A DNA stretch of 64,000 nucleotides from contig FN649736.1 in NCBI GenBank assembly GCA_000310025.1, positions 1,682,785 through 1,746,784 of the forward strand, given 5' to 3'. Shown here in pieces: positions 1 to 12,101 of the stretch; position 1 is the first letter of the stretch, and every line of letters begins with the position of its first letter. The notes beneath the pieces were generated by a model. The model ran no database searches. It worked only from the letters and a program-made list of their open reading frames with translations, and was not told the DNA's origin. The DNA is from Ectocarpus siliculosus. Taxonomy: Eukaryota; Sar; Phaeophyceae; Ectocarpales; Ectocarpaceae. The position numbers and the translations under genes were made by a program.

Positions 1-3000
1 TGCCCCCCCTTTAACCTTCCCCCCTGGCAACCCCTGGTAAATTTTTGGAGGTTCCCGGGAACTTTTTGAATTTTTCCCCCCCCCGGGGGGGGGGGGGGGG
101 GGGGCTATGTGTCTTGAATTTTTTTCTACGAGTACCAACCTATCTCGGAACATGAATTTTGAAGAAGAAATGACAACGGCGTGCACGTGACGCACGTTAC
201 TGCATGCATGTATCGCGGATCGTGTACGTATATCTACAGCAGGTAGAATACACATACATACATGCAGTACATCCCCATGTTCCTACCTTTCGTGCACTTA
301 CTTTAGAGATGGTGCATGAGGAGTGTGTTTGGTGGACTGTTTACTTTACCACCTGCGCGTGCGGTGCGGACAAATATTCTTCCGGAAATAAATGACAACT
401 TGCGGCATTCATTGTGACAGAAAAAACTGGCTCTCGGAACTCGGAACACATCATCACAGGCATCTCGCTTATGTTTGTTTCTCATGATCAGCTGTGTGTG
501 CTGGAGGATCTCTCTGCGGTATGTATGTACTGTATGTGGTCCGGAGGACGACAGACACCGGGTGTGTGTGTAGTGTGCGAACATTAAACTTTACGGAGTA
601 CCACTGATTGATCTAGACTGACTGCTGAATGTATATAGTCTCAGTTGTATACAAGTATTGCTATGGTACAAGCCACACTTGCACACACAGACAGACAGGT
701 CAAAGCGCACGCCACGCGCACCCGAAGTAGTAGCAGCCTAACAAGGCAAACAAGTAAGTGCAGTTTTCTTCTTCTGTTGCTATATGGTATCTATCTGTCT
801 TTAATCCGGAGAGTAGCGTAGACTCCCCCATGACACTCGGTCACAGGGTCCCAGATTGTTTACTGTAGAATATGCGCGTTGTGTGTTTCCACCGCACTGA
901 GACTGACGTCTTTATTGGTCAGCAATTAAGAAACATTCCACGAAGAAAAAAAGGCTCAACTTTTTAGTAAAAATAAGTAACAAAGACTAAGAAACACAGC
1001 TCAATCTCGGCCACAACATAATAAAAAGAAACGTCCTAACAAGAAACAAGCATGATCGATCTTGCGATACCCCCAATACATGAGAAGCAAGGGTTGCTGG
1101 GGGAGGAGCGTATCCAATATGAAACGTTCCATCCACTGCTGCTGCTCCTTCCGTGCTCCCACTCCCCCCGTACCTAGCTGGACAACGTTTTTTTTAGGGG
1201 GGGAGAGTAATTGTTGGCGCTGTCCCCCCCACTTCCGCGTTATTTAGCTACCGACTCGGCGCCGCCGCGGGCCCACTGCTGCATGGATGTTTGGTGTTGC
1301 TGTATGCATCTTCTTAGCCAGATATTAAAGAAAATATGAGAAATAACAGAATCAGGATGATGCGACAGTCCAAAGGAATAAGTAAGAACAAATGCCTTTC
1401 TCTTAAGAAAATGGACGACCTCGGTTGGTCCTTCGACGCAAAGTAAGGGATTGAGCCTCGACCCGATCTTGACGTTTCTTATCTCCGGGCCCGTACTGCT
1501 GTATACTAAAGACAGACAGGTGCACACACATTACATACATTATGGCTACAGCAGGGTGTGCGCCAGAAGCATCAACGTTTGTTCGACAATTAATTATTTT
1601 TGCTCTCAGTGAAAGAAAGAAGACGGTAGTTAGTGGATAAGGAGAGCATGATGACCCATCATGCATGCACGCTCCGAGCGGCCAGCGACGGGCGAGCTGC
1701 ACGCGCCGGCGGGACGGCCCAAAACCACGTCGTCGCACCTGCGTCTCCACCTCGGACCCCTCCCTCCACTCGGGACTGTAAAGAACAAGCGATCTTACTA
1801 GATGGAACTGTCTTCACCACCTCAGGTCTTCTTCCTGCAACGATGCTCCTGCTACCAAGGCAGGAATCCTCTTCAACAGCACGGAAGGAAGTAGACCATC
1901 AACGCTACGAATGCTGTATGACAAGCCTGATCTTCGTGTTTCTGTGTCTTTCGGTGTTGCATGTCTCCGGCTTCGCAACACGTATTATGTAGCCATGTAA
2001 ACTCCAGGCACGCCGTGTCGCCGCCTGACCTTTCTATCTCTTTCGTGTTTAGTTTTTTGCGCAGATTAAATGCCTCTCGGTGTCGTTCGGTTTCCCTCTT
2101 AACTTTGCGTACTACCGCCTACCTTCTCACGAACGATATCCGCGACTTAGACATGTAAGTACCCACGTATATACATCATATTCAGAGTGCCTTATGTTGC
2201 CACGTACCACAATTAGACGAGCGGCTTAGACATGTATGTATGTATGTACGTGTAGATGCCAAGTACATTTAGAGTGAGTGTTGGCTGCCACTTTCTTTCA
2301 AGATGAGTGTGTGTGTGTAGTGTTTTCTACATGTTGAGTGTACGCTAACGATTGGTTCCCAAGGGACCCGTTTGCCGTTCCCGATTACGTCTGAACAACG
2401 CTGTCGCTCTACTTTAACTTTGTGAGTTTTACATTAATTATCAACTTTGCATGAATACATAGCGCCGAAGAATAGTTCCGGCCTAGATTACGCCTTACTT
2501 AGTCTGGAGTATCACATTAGACTTCATAGAGTATCACATTCGAGTTGGGACTGTGTCTATACCTCTACATGTACAGCTGCGCAGTGGGTAACATTAGCAC
2601 CGTCCGTGGCACCAGCATGCTTCGAAATGCTACAGAGTCGGAGGTCCGGCTACAAGAATAGGGACACACACATGTGGGTATCAATCTTTGAATCATGAAT
2701 ACCACCCGATACATGTTTCAACTTGCAGTGCGAGACGAAGAGTTGGGGTGGTATTGCGGGTATTGCGGGTGCGAGCGAGTGCGGCGAGACGAGAGAAAGA
2801 CAGCGACACACGGACACACCAGGCGGACACACCAGGCGGACACGTATGTTAGACAGATGGCGAGAGAGAAAAAACAAGCTTCTCACACACCTGCTGCTGC
2901 AACCTCGAGGCCCGAGACATGATGGCTTCTCCTTTCAACAACCTGGCTGATGCTATCCAGCAAGTAGGGCATGCTCTCGGCATCTTGCTGCTTCGCGCTT

Positions 3001-3321
3001 GCTCGCCTTGGCCTGAGGTGTTGCCTGGCGGCCTACCGAGCAGGGAAGCCGAATGCGGCTGGACCTACAGCAGCGCCGTTAACCGCCCTGTTTGCTGAAT
3101 CCTGCCGGAATTTTCCCTTGGTGACCACTACCCCTCTCTATGTTGGGCCCCACCATGGTGTCGCGCGTGTGGGGCCGTTGTCTGTGGCGTGCGTGGTGTG
3201 TTTGAAGGGGCATGCCCACTCGCCACCACAAGTGGCGGGATTTATTTGGAAAGTTGCCTTGCAGCGCGTTTAAAATGAAGATTGGTTCCAAATATTTGAC
3301 TCCAAATATTTAAGACCGGCC
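1..3321. other. Left end, no supported gene
   Basis: No open frame here joins to others by splice sites and none shows a recognisable motif. The first 110 bases hold a run of nine C followed by about twenty G (76-104), typical of a slipped or poorly resolved sequence. A short tandem repeat of a CGGACACACCAGG unit lies near 2812-2845. I see nothing else that I can name. Confidence 0.4.
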
Positions 3322-3727
3322 CTCAGAACAAGGGTCGTGTTTGTGCAGCCAAAGACCGAAAGGTGCGTCACGAAACTTGGGCACGATGTTTTCAAGATGT
3401 TTTCGCACAACAATCAATCAACAACACGAATACACACCCGCATCCCGTTGTGCCCGCCCTGCTGCCTCGTTTGTCTAACTGGTGCCCACACCGCTCAGGT
3501 CTGATCGCTGTACATTCAGGCTCAGACCTCAGACACACTGCCGGACCAAGAGGGAGGGCGAAGATCCGCAGATTGGCAGAATGGACGAAGATATTTCGAC
3601 CTCTCGGAAACCGATGAAGTTTTTTGTTCTGCCGTTCGGTTTCTTCGGTCTCAAAGAAAAAAAAAAAAAGAACACACAGGAACACGGAATAACATAAGCG
3701 CCCATGAGCGGACCGTGATGTATGTAT
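3322..3727 (+). repeat. Dispersed repeat, copy 1
   Basis: This segment is the same repeat as 52001-52466, in the same orientation, at roughly 85% identity by eye. Shared blocks include the GTGCAGCCAAAGACCG start, a long stretch around the words CCGCATCCCGTTGTGCCC and GACGAAGATATTTCGACCTC, and a purine-rich end rich in A runs. The A-rich tail could suggest a non-LTR retroposon such as a SINE, but I found no clear Pol III boxes. No coding capacity is apparent. Confidence 0.7.
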
Positions 3728-3847
3728 GTATGTGTGTGACACTGCTGTATCGCTGTGGAGCTGCGTTCTCTATGTATGATGTGTCCTCGCATCCAATAAA
3801 GAAATAATGGAACGAACGATTTCTTTCAAGTCTCTTCGTCTCGGAAC

Positions 3848-3985
3848 ACAAATATATAGACCAGCACTCTGTCTGCTCTCGGCTCTCGGGGTTCTCTTCG
3901 CTTTCCGTCTGTCTCATTCCCTCTGCAGACCAGCACTCTGTCTGCTCTCGGTTCGTTCTCTTCGCTCTCCGTCTGTCTGCAGCTC
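3848..3985 (+). repeat. 68-bp tandem duplication
   Basis: Two adjacent copies of a pyrimidine-rich unit beginning AGACCAGCACTCTGTCTGCT start near 3858 and 3928. They differ by a few bases and a small indel. No gene is visible in it. Confidence 0.6.
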
Positions 3986-4014
3986 ATTTCTGCACGCCCA
4001 CGCCCAGCATTCTG

Positions 4015-4534
4015 TAAAAACACACACAGAAAGACTACACATTCGAGATATACCCACAGTCGAACGGGATGTGGTGGAGTCTTTTCAGTGAGTGGAGGGA
4101 AACCGGCTGACAGCTGGAGCTGACCGGCTGGGTAACTTATTTCGAGTCTTTTGTAAGTCTGTACAATATTTGGAACTTTGGAACAAAAATTTGGAATGAT
4201 GAAAACGCCCTCGCCCTTGTGTCCGCACATGTCCCCTGTGAAGGTTACAATTTACAATACACGGCACAACGGAGGGCTTCTCCCCGATATTTTGCCGTTG
4301 ACCCAGTAGAGAACTACAGGGGATGTATTGTAAAATGTAAATTACCTATACAGATGTTTTTGTACTTAGCACCAGCTGGCATCACTGGTATAAATCATCA
4401 GTGTATAGACTTAAAAAGACTCGAAATAAGTCCAGTACCCAGCCGGTTTCCCTCCACTCACTGAAAAGACTCCACCAAATCCCGTTCGACTGTGGGTATA
4501 TCTCGAATGGGTAGTCTTTCTGTGTGTGTTTTTA
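4015..4534. mobile_element. Foldback / MITE-like inverted-repeat element
   Basis: The left arm (4015-4152) and right arm (4412-4534) are long inverted repeats of each other. Matching words include AAAAACACACACAGAAAGAC at the outer end, ATTCGAGATATACCCACAG, and CTTTTCAGTGAGTGGAGGGA. The left arm carries an extra internal repeat of about 20 bases near 4106-4130. The 260-bp core has no gene. Outer-end bases are palindromic (TAAAAACAC...GTGTTTTTA), so a TA target duplication is possible but unproven. Class unknown. Confidence 0.65.
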
Positions 4535-5516
4535 TTATTCCTGAATACTCTGAAATGTATCCACACATACAAATATCCAAATACCCGGTACATACGCGTA
4601 CCACATTGAAAATACGTTTGAAAAACTGAGGGAAATTGCATGCCCTACGACTAAAAGGGTGCCACACACAAAACGCCCGACCAGTACCTAACACATATCC
4701 TCTGCACCACCCCAACATAACATATATGAGACACACAAGACAGCCACCAAACTGTCTTGTTGAGCCTGTTACCCGCAGGGGAGATGTCCCTATATGCTGT
4801 CTGGGAAATCGTAGAAATACAGATACTTTCTGACGCTGCTATGAATCCATTGCTAATCTGTCTCAGACTCTAAGATAGAGATGGGTTCGTTGTGTCCTAT
4901 TAAGAAGAATAAAAAAATGATGAAAACGACCCTAAGGCCACGACATCGGTAACAACAGCAGTGGTCCAAATAGCTCACACCCCTACCTTCCATGACATGG
5001 CGGGCACAGCATACCACCATATCTGCTCACGCCGCGCGCTCGCCCCCACTTCATCCATCTCTGTCTACCCGCGGGCAGCAGGCACTCCCATCGACGTTTA
5101 CCTGTCCTTCCGCGGCTCGAATCGTGTCGCATCGAGCCACCCTGCGCGTCGGAGAAGCCAGAACAAAAACGTGAGTTCCCTTTTGTGGACCGGCCTATCC
5201 GTCCATGCCCTGCTGTCCCGTAGGGGTTTAACGGTGCATTTATTTCTACACGAAGCCGACGGCTCGCGAGTCCCGACAGACAGACCTCTTCGTCTGTCCG
5301 TCCAACAAGCGACTAGCAAGGACACGGGCCTGTCCTGGTCGTTCGGGGTCGCTCTCCGTACGCTGACGGCCGCATTGATTCCTGGGTGGGACAGTCAATC
5401 ACCGTTCGTTTTGTACTCAATCGCTGCAGGTTTATTACATTATTTCGTGCAACCCAGAAGAACACCCATGGCGGCTTCACGAGCGTCTCTTCTCGGGTGT
5501 GCCGCGTTGTTGCTCC

Positions 5517-5869
5517 TATTAGATATATTGGGGGTACTCGTAGCATAGTATGACGGTTGAGATGTCCGGTACGTACGTACGAAAGTAACAGTGATGAGAT
5601 GCGGAGGGATAGGAACTTTCTACATATATTCCTTGGTTGCGAGAGGTATTTGGTGGAGATTCAGAGAGATTCGTTGAGTGACAAAGAGTGAAGGCGTGCC
5701 CAGATACCGTGAAGGTTTGACGAGCACTGGCACGCCCCCGAGGAATACTATACTTTCCAATACTTTTGCATTACGTTTTCAACACGTTTCCTACCCATCC
5801 ACGCTCCGCCATGACCCACCCGCTTTGAGCTCCAACCACAAAGAACCGAGCCACCCGAATTATCGATCA
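5517..5869 (+). repeat. 5' LTR
   Basis: The sequence is identical over 353 bp to 8277-8629. It starts TATTAGATATATT and ends CCGAATTATCGATCA. The first dinucleotide is TA rather than the usual TG, which holds unless the boundary is shifted by a base or two. The LTR contains ACGTACGTAC near 5570 and an AT-rich block TACATATATT near 5620. Confidence 0.9.
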
Positions 5870-5956
5870 CGCTAGCGTATGACACGTCGTCTACTAGATT
5901 CGCGGTCGAGCTTGGTTTAGGAGCATCGCTTTGCGGCGATCAAGAGCAGGGTCACG

Positions 5957-6172
5957 ATGGCCACCAGGCGCGAAGATGAATCCCGCCCAGCAGCGGAAGC
6001 CCGCCAAGCAGCGGAGGACGCCAGGATCGAAGAACTGGTCAACCAGCGAGTAGCAGCTCGGATAAAACACGGGATCCCGAGCTGGAGTTGTGAGCTGCAG
6101 CTGGGTGTGACGACTGCTGCTGTCACCTACTGGAGATGCCAAGCAGCAACACCATCAGCATGCGTCTACTAG
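5957..6172 (+). CDS. Short charged ORF inside the non-autonomous element (possible gag remnant)
   Basis: This frame of 71 codons lies about 90 bp after the 5' LTR, where gag would start. It begins MATRREDESRPAAEARQAAE and is Ala/Glu/Arg rich and probably helical for 35 residues, then becomes Cys/Thr rich. No zinc knuckle is visible. The position supports a truncated gag. The composition alone is weak evidence, and it could be a chance frame. Confidence 0.3.
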   Translation: MATRREDESRPAAEARQAAEDARIEELVNQRVAARIKHGIPSWSCELQLGVTTAAVTYWRCQAATPSACVY

Positions 6173-6402
6173 GGTCGTAGATCCGCTCAGGCACGTGATG
6201 ATCTGTTGATCGTATTACGTCTGAAGTGGTTACTGTGTGCGTGCATGTTGGTCTTCGTAGATTTCGTTTGGGTGTGTACCTTCAGCACACCAAGTTGCGT
6301 TTCTTCTGCATACGTACGTACGTGTCTTCTTTAATCGTGTTATTTCCGAGGTAGACTACAGCAGTAGCAGTAGACCCCTTCCCAGGGCGTTTTATTCTAA
6401 AT

Positions 6403-6804
6403 AAGGTTGCCAGTCACCCACAAAAACTGCGAGGTTGTATGGCTGCTACGCCACGTAAGGTTGCCAGTCATCCACAAAACTGCGAGGTTATATGGCTGCT
6501 ACGCCACGTAAGGTTGCCAGTCACCCACAAAAACTGCGAGGTTGTATGGCTGCTACGCCACGTAAGGTTGCCAGTCATCCACAAAACTGCGAGGTTATAT
6601 GGCTGCTACGCCACGTAAGGTTGCCAGTCACCCACAAAAACTGTGAGGTTGTATGGCTGCTACGCCACGTAAGGTTGCCAGTCATCCACAAAACTGCGAG
6701 GTTATATGGCTGCTACGCCACGTAAGGTTGCCAGTCACCCACAAAAACTGTGAGGTTATATGGCTGCTACGCCACGTAAGGTTGCCAGTCACCCACAAAA
6801 ACTG
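6403..6804 (+). repeat. 54/53-bp tandem array with 107-bp higher-order dimer
   Basis: Units begin AAGGTTGCCAGTCA and start at 6403, 6457, 6510, 6564, 6617, 6671, 6724 and 6778 (last one partial). Spacing alternates 54 and 53 bases. The long units read CACCCACAAAAACTG and mostly GGTTGTATGG. The short units read CATCCACAAAACTG and GGTTATATGG. The dimer of 107 bp is therefore the unit that was amplified. The array lies inside the non-autonomous LTR element. Confidence 0.95.
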
Positions 6805-8276
6805 AAAGATTAGATGAGATTGACAGCGAATCCTATCCAAGCTGCTGCATACCTTCTTGAGTTTTTGAACTTTATGGAAATGCCTTGTCCCGGATGTTTC
6901 AAAAATCCAGAGATTGATCTCCGATTCAATTGTTTTTGCTTTTACGTTGATACGGGGATATGCGAAGGCGTCATGAACCTTTGTACCCTCTACCGACCAT
7001 GAGTTGCGGGTTCTGTTCGTTGCATGTCAAACGGTAGGATTTGTAGGGGACACACTTGGAAATTTGGTCAGGGGCCTGTGTAACCGACAGGATTACATCG
7101 AGAGAGATGATCTCCATTTCGGACCAGAACACTATCTGCACGAAAGCAGCGCAGTGGTAGTACACCAGTAAGAAGATGTGTTGGGTTGTTGATCCGAAAC
7201 ACTACTGTATAAGCTCTAACATGGGTCCAACATTGTTGTTTGCGTGACCGAGGAATAATTAACCTTGTCAGACAAATCACAAGAATCGTTGTGCCATTTT
7301 TGCGAAAGAGGAGTAATTAACCTCAGTCGCAGATTGGCATTCGATTTGATAGGTAACCATGATGTCATATAGAATGCGAAAGACAACAATCACTGCTGCG
7401 CAGAACAGGGGGCGTATTGCAAGGTATTCTCCCCAGCAGTGCCACGTGCTGAATTGACGCTTTGGGTGACTGATTTTGCCTTTGCCTTCCCCTTTCGAAT
7501 GCGCAATCTCCCCTGCACTGTCGAGTCAATCCCTCCGGAGAGACAGCTGTACACACCCCATCCAGACGGATACGTGACACCTGATGAAGCCCGAGCCGCG
7601 GCAATGCCAGCAGAAAAGGGTGCCCGCGGCAGAGGCGAGGGTAGCTACCGCGGGGAAGAAGCAGTGGCAGGAGGAATGGATGAAAGCGCCGGGGTTGATG
7701 GGCCGGCAAATGTAGGAGTTTGAGTTTTGAAAGGATTTGTTTGGTATTGGTTTGGGTTTGGGTTTTGGTGTTGGATTGGATTTTTGTCTTGGAATTTGCG
7801 ATGCTGGAGGATTGTTTTTCCATGAGTTTTCGACTGGATGAATTTCGAATGTTGTTGTTCTTTTGGTCTTTGGTTCTGACTCCGACCCTTCTAAAGGCAG
7901 GTGGTGGATCTCCCAGATCCGGGGGGCACGATGTTCTTTCGGAAGGAAATAATGTAGCTGATGGTTGAATAATGGAGCATGGATCTACGTAGATTATAGT
8001 TGGTAGATTGTCGGGTATGATCGTGAGCAAGGAGTCTTTTGCATTGCACCGTGACTTTGTGATGAACTTGCAGTGAAGGAAGTGTTTTGGGGTCGATTCG
8101 TATTCTGTGATGGAGAGAGAGAGAGAGAGACGAGATTGGACAAGAGAAAAGAGAGAGTCTGGTGAAGGTTGGAGGAGTGTTTGTTGTGTTAAAGTTTTTT
8201 TTTGTTTGTTTTGGAGAGATGGTAAAGAGGAATTTGGTTTTTCTCGGAGCATGACGATGCATACGAGTAGGGGGGC

Positions 8277-8629
8277 TATTAGATATATTGGGGGTACTCG
8301 TAGCATAGTATGACGGTTGAGATGTCCGGTACGTACGTACGAAAGTAACAGTGATGAGATGCGGAGGGATAGGAACTTTCTACATATATTCCTTGGTTGC
8401 GAGAGGTATTTGGTGGAGATTCAGAGAGATTCGTTGAGTGACAAAGAGTGAAGGCGTGCCCAGATACCGTGAAGGTTTGACGAGCACTGGCACGCCCCCG
8501 AGGAATACTATACTTTCCAATACTTTTGCATTACGTTTTCAACACGTTTCCTACCCATCCACGCTCCGCCATGACCCACCCGCTTTGAGCTCCAACCACA
8601 AAGAACCGAGCCACCCGAATTATCGATCA
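8277..8629 (+). repeat. 3' LTR
   Basis: It is identical to 5517-5869. It is followed at once by the GCTCC target duplication and then by the remainder of the interrupted signal-peptide exon. Confidence 0.9.
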
Positions 8630-9218
8630 GCTCCAACGCCAGCGGCTTGGGCGGGCTTCTGGCCAAAGTAAGGACGCCTGTCTATGGATCCGACAGGGCA
8701 TTGATTGCTACGAACAAGGAGTACGAATGGAAGCGAATTCGTGGGGAATCATGCCCATGCATCTTGCTAATCGTGGTTTGGTTGCCGTCTGGCGAAGTTC
8801 GTGTCGGTTTTGGTATATATGGTGACGTCAGAGTGCACGTTTCATCTCCCCTGAGTTGTTGGCCATGGAGGATTTTTGACATAACGGAACGACTTCTCCC
8901 GGGCATAGTGTCTCTAGTTGAGAGAAACCCAAGAAACAAAGGGAGGACGATGATATTGAGCATGCCGATACCAATGGTTACGTCAGAGGTTTGCCTGTTG
9001 CAAGGGACAATCGTTCTAGTGCGGTGTGGTTTTTAATTCCGAAGCAAGTGATCAACTCGGGCACTACGGGAAAGGCTTGGATGCAGCATATCTTGACTGA
9101 ACATGGACCACAAGTTCTGTTTTTTCTGCCGCTGTAAGCGACGGTGTAACTTCATTTCCAACCAAGGAAACATGCTTTTGACACCTTGGCATGCGCGTTT
9201 GTCCAAATCCACCTTCAG

Positions 9219-11290
9219 GTACTTGCGACAGCGTCGAAGTCTCGGGCACCGGTGAACCGCTCGATGGAACGTACACGAACACGCCCTCCCCAGCCTATGA
9301 CCACTACTACTACAGGGCCGGTGGTTTCGATACCTACACATTGTATCATTCTACAGTCTGGTATATCCAAAACGACGACAAGGACTATCAGTACACGGTG
9401 AGCCATGAAGATTTTATGAGTACCTTGGGCATCCTACAGCTGCACCTGCTTCCGACGCGCCCCTTCCACCCATACTATGCGGCTGTGCCCCTCAGATTCG
9501 CGTCTCCTCACCTCATCGCACGAGGCAGCAACCTGTGACGACATATAGAGATGACACTGTCCAGCTTCGTGACGCACCCGGTAGGGCCTGTCCGAAACGC
9601 TACTTGCCCCCTTTCGCGTACCCATATGGTGGCGAGGTGTATATTTGAGTATGTGGCCCGTCGAATGTTTCGTTGTTTCTCTCTTGCGCGTCTACGTATG
9701 CATCGCAGACGAACGACCTCGCTCAGCACCCCGCGGATATAACCTTAGATTGGGCCCAGTGCGTCGGGTTTATTTGCGATGATGATGCAGCGGTGTCACA
9801 ACCTGTTGTCACCTGCATCGAAGGTGAGATGTATCTCGGTAGGACGACCGACTGCGCCGTCTTGGCTTCGCTGCCGTCCGGTGGTCATGGAAAAGTGAAG
9901 AGTAGCCGGTTGTGAAACCGAGAAGTCAAAGCCTGTCGGTCGATATGAGACCTAAGCGTGCGACCTCGTTGAAATATTTCCTCGTGGTTTAGTAAAAACG
10001 TCGTCGCGCATGAGCTCCAACAAGCCATATTGGAGTCGGCATAGGTATACGGTCGACGCGCGTCAGTAGTCCATGAAAATCGTACTCCATCCATTCTGTC
10101 TGGACTGCTTAGTAGTTTCCGAAGGAACCCTGCATTGCGAGCACCTGCATTCCATATGGAGCTTGTCGAGGCTCACGTACGTATTTTGGGCGACAGCATG
10201 ACCATGGGCTTCAGTTTCCTGCACCATGCCCAAACAGCGCCTCGGTCCTGTGCATCTACCGAGCACCCACTCGTTCCACTAATCCTCTACACACGCTGGT
10301 CCCGTCTTAATGTTTTCGCAGATCCTCCCGCGATGGTATCATGTGAGACGAGAGGCGCGCGGGCGTTGACACGGGAGTTGGATGCGGTTCTACGCGTTGC
10401 TCCCTACGATGACGCTTCCATGGCGCTCTGCCTAAAATTCCAATATTCCAATGTACATACCATGGTTTCAGGGGTCTGTCAGTCATCGTTTCCGTAACTA
10501 AGTGCTCACCGATTTGCTCCTCGTCGGTCAAACGACGTCCGTCAATGGACGAAAAAATGTTTTTCAAGAAACATGTGTTACTCACAAGTGAAACCCCCCA
10601 CCGCCATATCTCTGCAATGATTGTATTTTGTCGAAACAGCGACGTGCACCAGCGTCACTGTCTCTCGCCTCGGTGAACCGCTCGATGGAACGTACACGAA
10701 CACGCCCTCCCCAGCCTATGACCACTACTACTACAGGGCCGGTGGTTCCGATACCTACACGTTGTATCATTCTACAGTCTGGTATATCCAAAACGACGAC
10801 ACGGACTATCAGTACACGGTGAGCCATGAAGACTTTATGAGTACCTTGGGCATCCTACAGCTGCACCTGCTTTCGACGCGCCCAGGCCAAACCCCTTCCA
10901 CCCATACTATGCGGCTGTGCCCCTCAGATTCGCGTCTCCTCACCTCATCGCACGAGGCAACAACCTGTGACGGCATACATAGACGAAATTGTCAAACTTC
11001 GTGACGCAACCGGGCCGTCCGAAGCGCTGCTTGCTCCCTTCGTGTGCGGGTGTAGGTGATGAGACGTGATGCGTGTGTATCAACCGAACACCCCGTGCGT
11101 GGCCCGTCTTAAGTTTCGCTGTTCCTCTCTTGCGCGTCTATGTACATGTGTATCACAGACCAACGACCTCGCTCAACACCCCGTGGATATAAGCTTGAAT
11201 TGGGCAAAGTGCGTCGGGTTTATTTGCGATAGTGAACCAGCGGTATTGCAGCCTGCTATCACTTGCGAAGGTGAGATGGAATGCCCCGTT
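9219..11290 (+). repeat. 1.4-kb tandem duplication carrying two exons
   Basis: Segment 9219 to about 9830 (two exons and the intron between) is repeated at 10640 to about 11275. Exons are nearly identical and intron sequence just after the first donor is also conserved (GTGAGCCATGAAGA and the CATCCTACAGCTGCACCTGCT word in both). Divergence rises in the second exon. This is a recent internal gene duplication that doubled the ectodomain without changing intron phase. Confidence 0.85.
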
Positions 11291-11473
11291 CCGAAAACCT
11301 TCGCTTTTGATCAACACTGGCATTCATTTTCTAGGACGCCAATATCTCGACATCGCAGCATTTCTCATCCAACGTGTTTTGTAGCCGGAGAGGATCCTCA
11401 ACTGAAATCTTGTAGAAGCCTTACATTTTGACATATTGTCTAGGTACTCTCAAGAAGCCCAGATGATTGCTTA

Positions 11474-12101
11474 CTGTAATCGACGCTCCGTTCTCACCAG
11501 GTGATACTCTGGCTCCAACTCCCTCCCCAACCCCCAGTGCATCCGATGACGATAGCGAAACCCCAAACCCCAGCCCTACGCCGACCACAGCCAGCCCGGA
11601 ATCTGGTGGTAAGCCCGTGCGTGATGTATGTAGCTATTCTAGGGTGTTCTCGGCCGTTCTATGCAAGGCTTCGTCTTGTTATCAAGCAAGGGCGTCGGGT
11701 ATCGTGCGCACATAGCCTTAGCTTCTTCAGGGGCTTAGCACGCGGATGCATCGATCTGTGAGTGGTTCATGTGCCGCATCAACCCCGACCGTAATCGACG
11801 CTCCGTTCTCACCAGGTGATACTCTGGCCCCAACTCCCTCCCCAACCCCCAGTGCATCCGATGACGATAGCGAAACCCCAAACCACAGCCCTACGCCGAC
11901 CACAGCCAGCCCGGAATCTGGTGGTAAGCCCGTGCGTGATGTATGTAGCTATTCTAGGGTGTTCTCGGCCATTCTATGCAAGGCTTCGTCTTGTTATCAA
12001 GAAAGGGCGTCGGGTACCGTGCGCACATAGCCTTAGCTTCTTCAGGGGCTAAGCACGCGGATGCATCGATCCGTGCGTGGTTCATGTGCCACATCAACCC
12101 C
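11474..12101 (+). repeat. 315-bp tandem duplication of the Ser/Thr/Pro exon
   Basis: Two copies start near 11474 and 11789, offset exactly 315. Each contains a 108-bp exon (11501-11608, 11816-11923), its acceptor and about 180 bases of following intron. They differ at only a handful of bases. Both exons are phase 1-1, so copy number can change without breaking the frame. Confidence 0.9.

Larger units (their letters stand above)
5512..8634 (+). mobile_element. Non-autonomous copia-related LTR retrotransposon with 5-bp target duplication
   Basis: Two identical 353-bp LTRs (5517-5869 and 8277-8629) flank a 2.4-kb interior. GCTCC is duplicated at 5512-5516 and 8630-8634. A purine-rich tract (8265-8276, GAGTAGGGGGG) precedes the 3' LTR. 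Near 8027-8075 the interior keeps the last codons of a copia pol (words LHRDFVMNL, then TGA) that match the end of the copia pol at 28.2 kb. Everything else of gag-pol is missing. A small frame at 5957-6172 and another at 7439-7723 may be gag remnants. The interior also contains a higher-order tandem array (6403-6804). LTR identity means a recent insertion. It must have been mobilised in trans. Confidence 0.88.

Noticed and set aside
4961-5548. 195-codon frame ending in the LTR
   Set aside because: Only its last part, from the ATG at 5468, is supported, as the signal-peptide exon whose phase matches the next exon. The upstream part shows no coding evidence.
6403-6804. Regular repeats that could suggest a CRISPR array
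   Set aside because: Whole 53/54-bp units are repeated with no unique spacers. It is a tandem minisatellite inside a eukaryotic retroelement.
7365-8306. 313-codon minus-strand open frame
   Set aside because: It starts inside the LTR and runs antisense through the non-autonomous element. Its first residues recur wherever the LTR occurs, so it is a shadow of the repeat.
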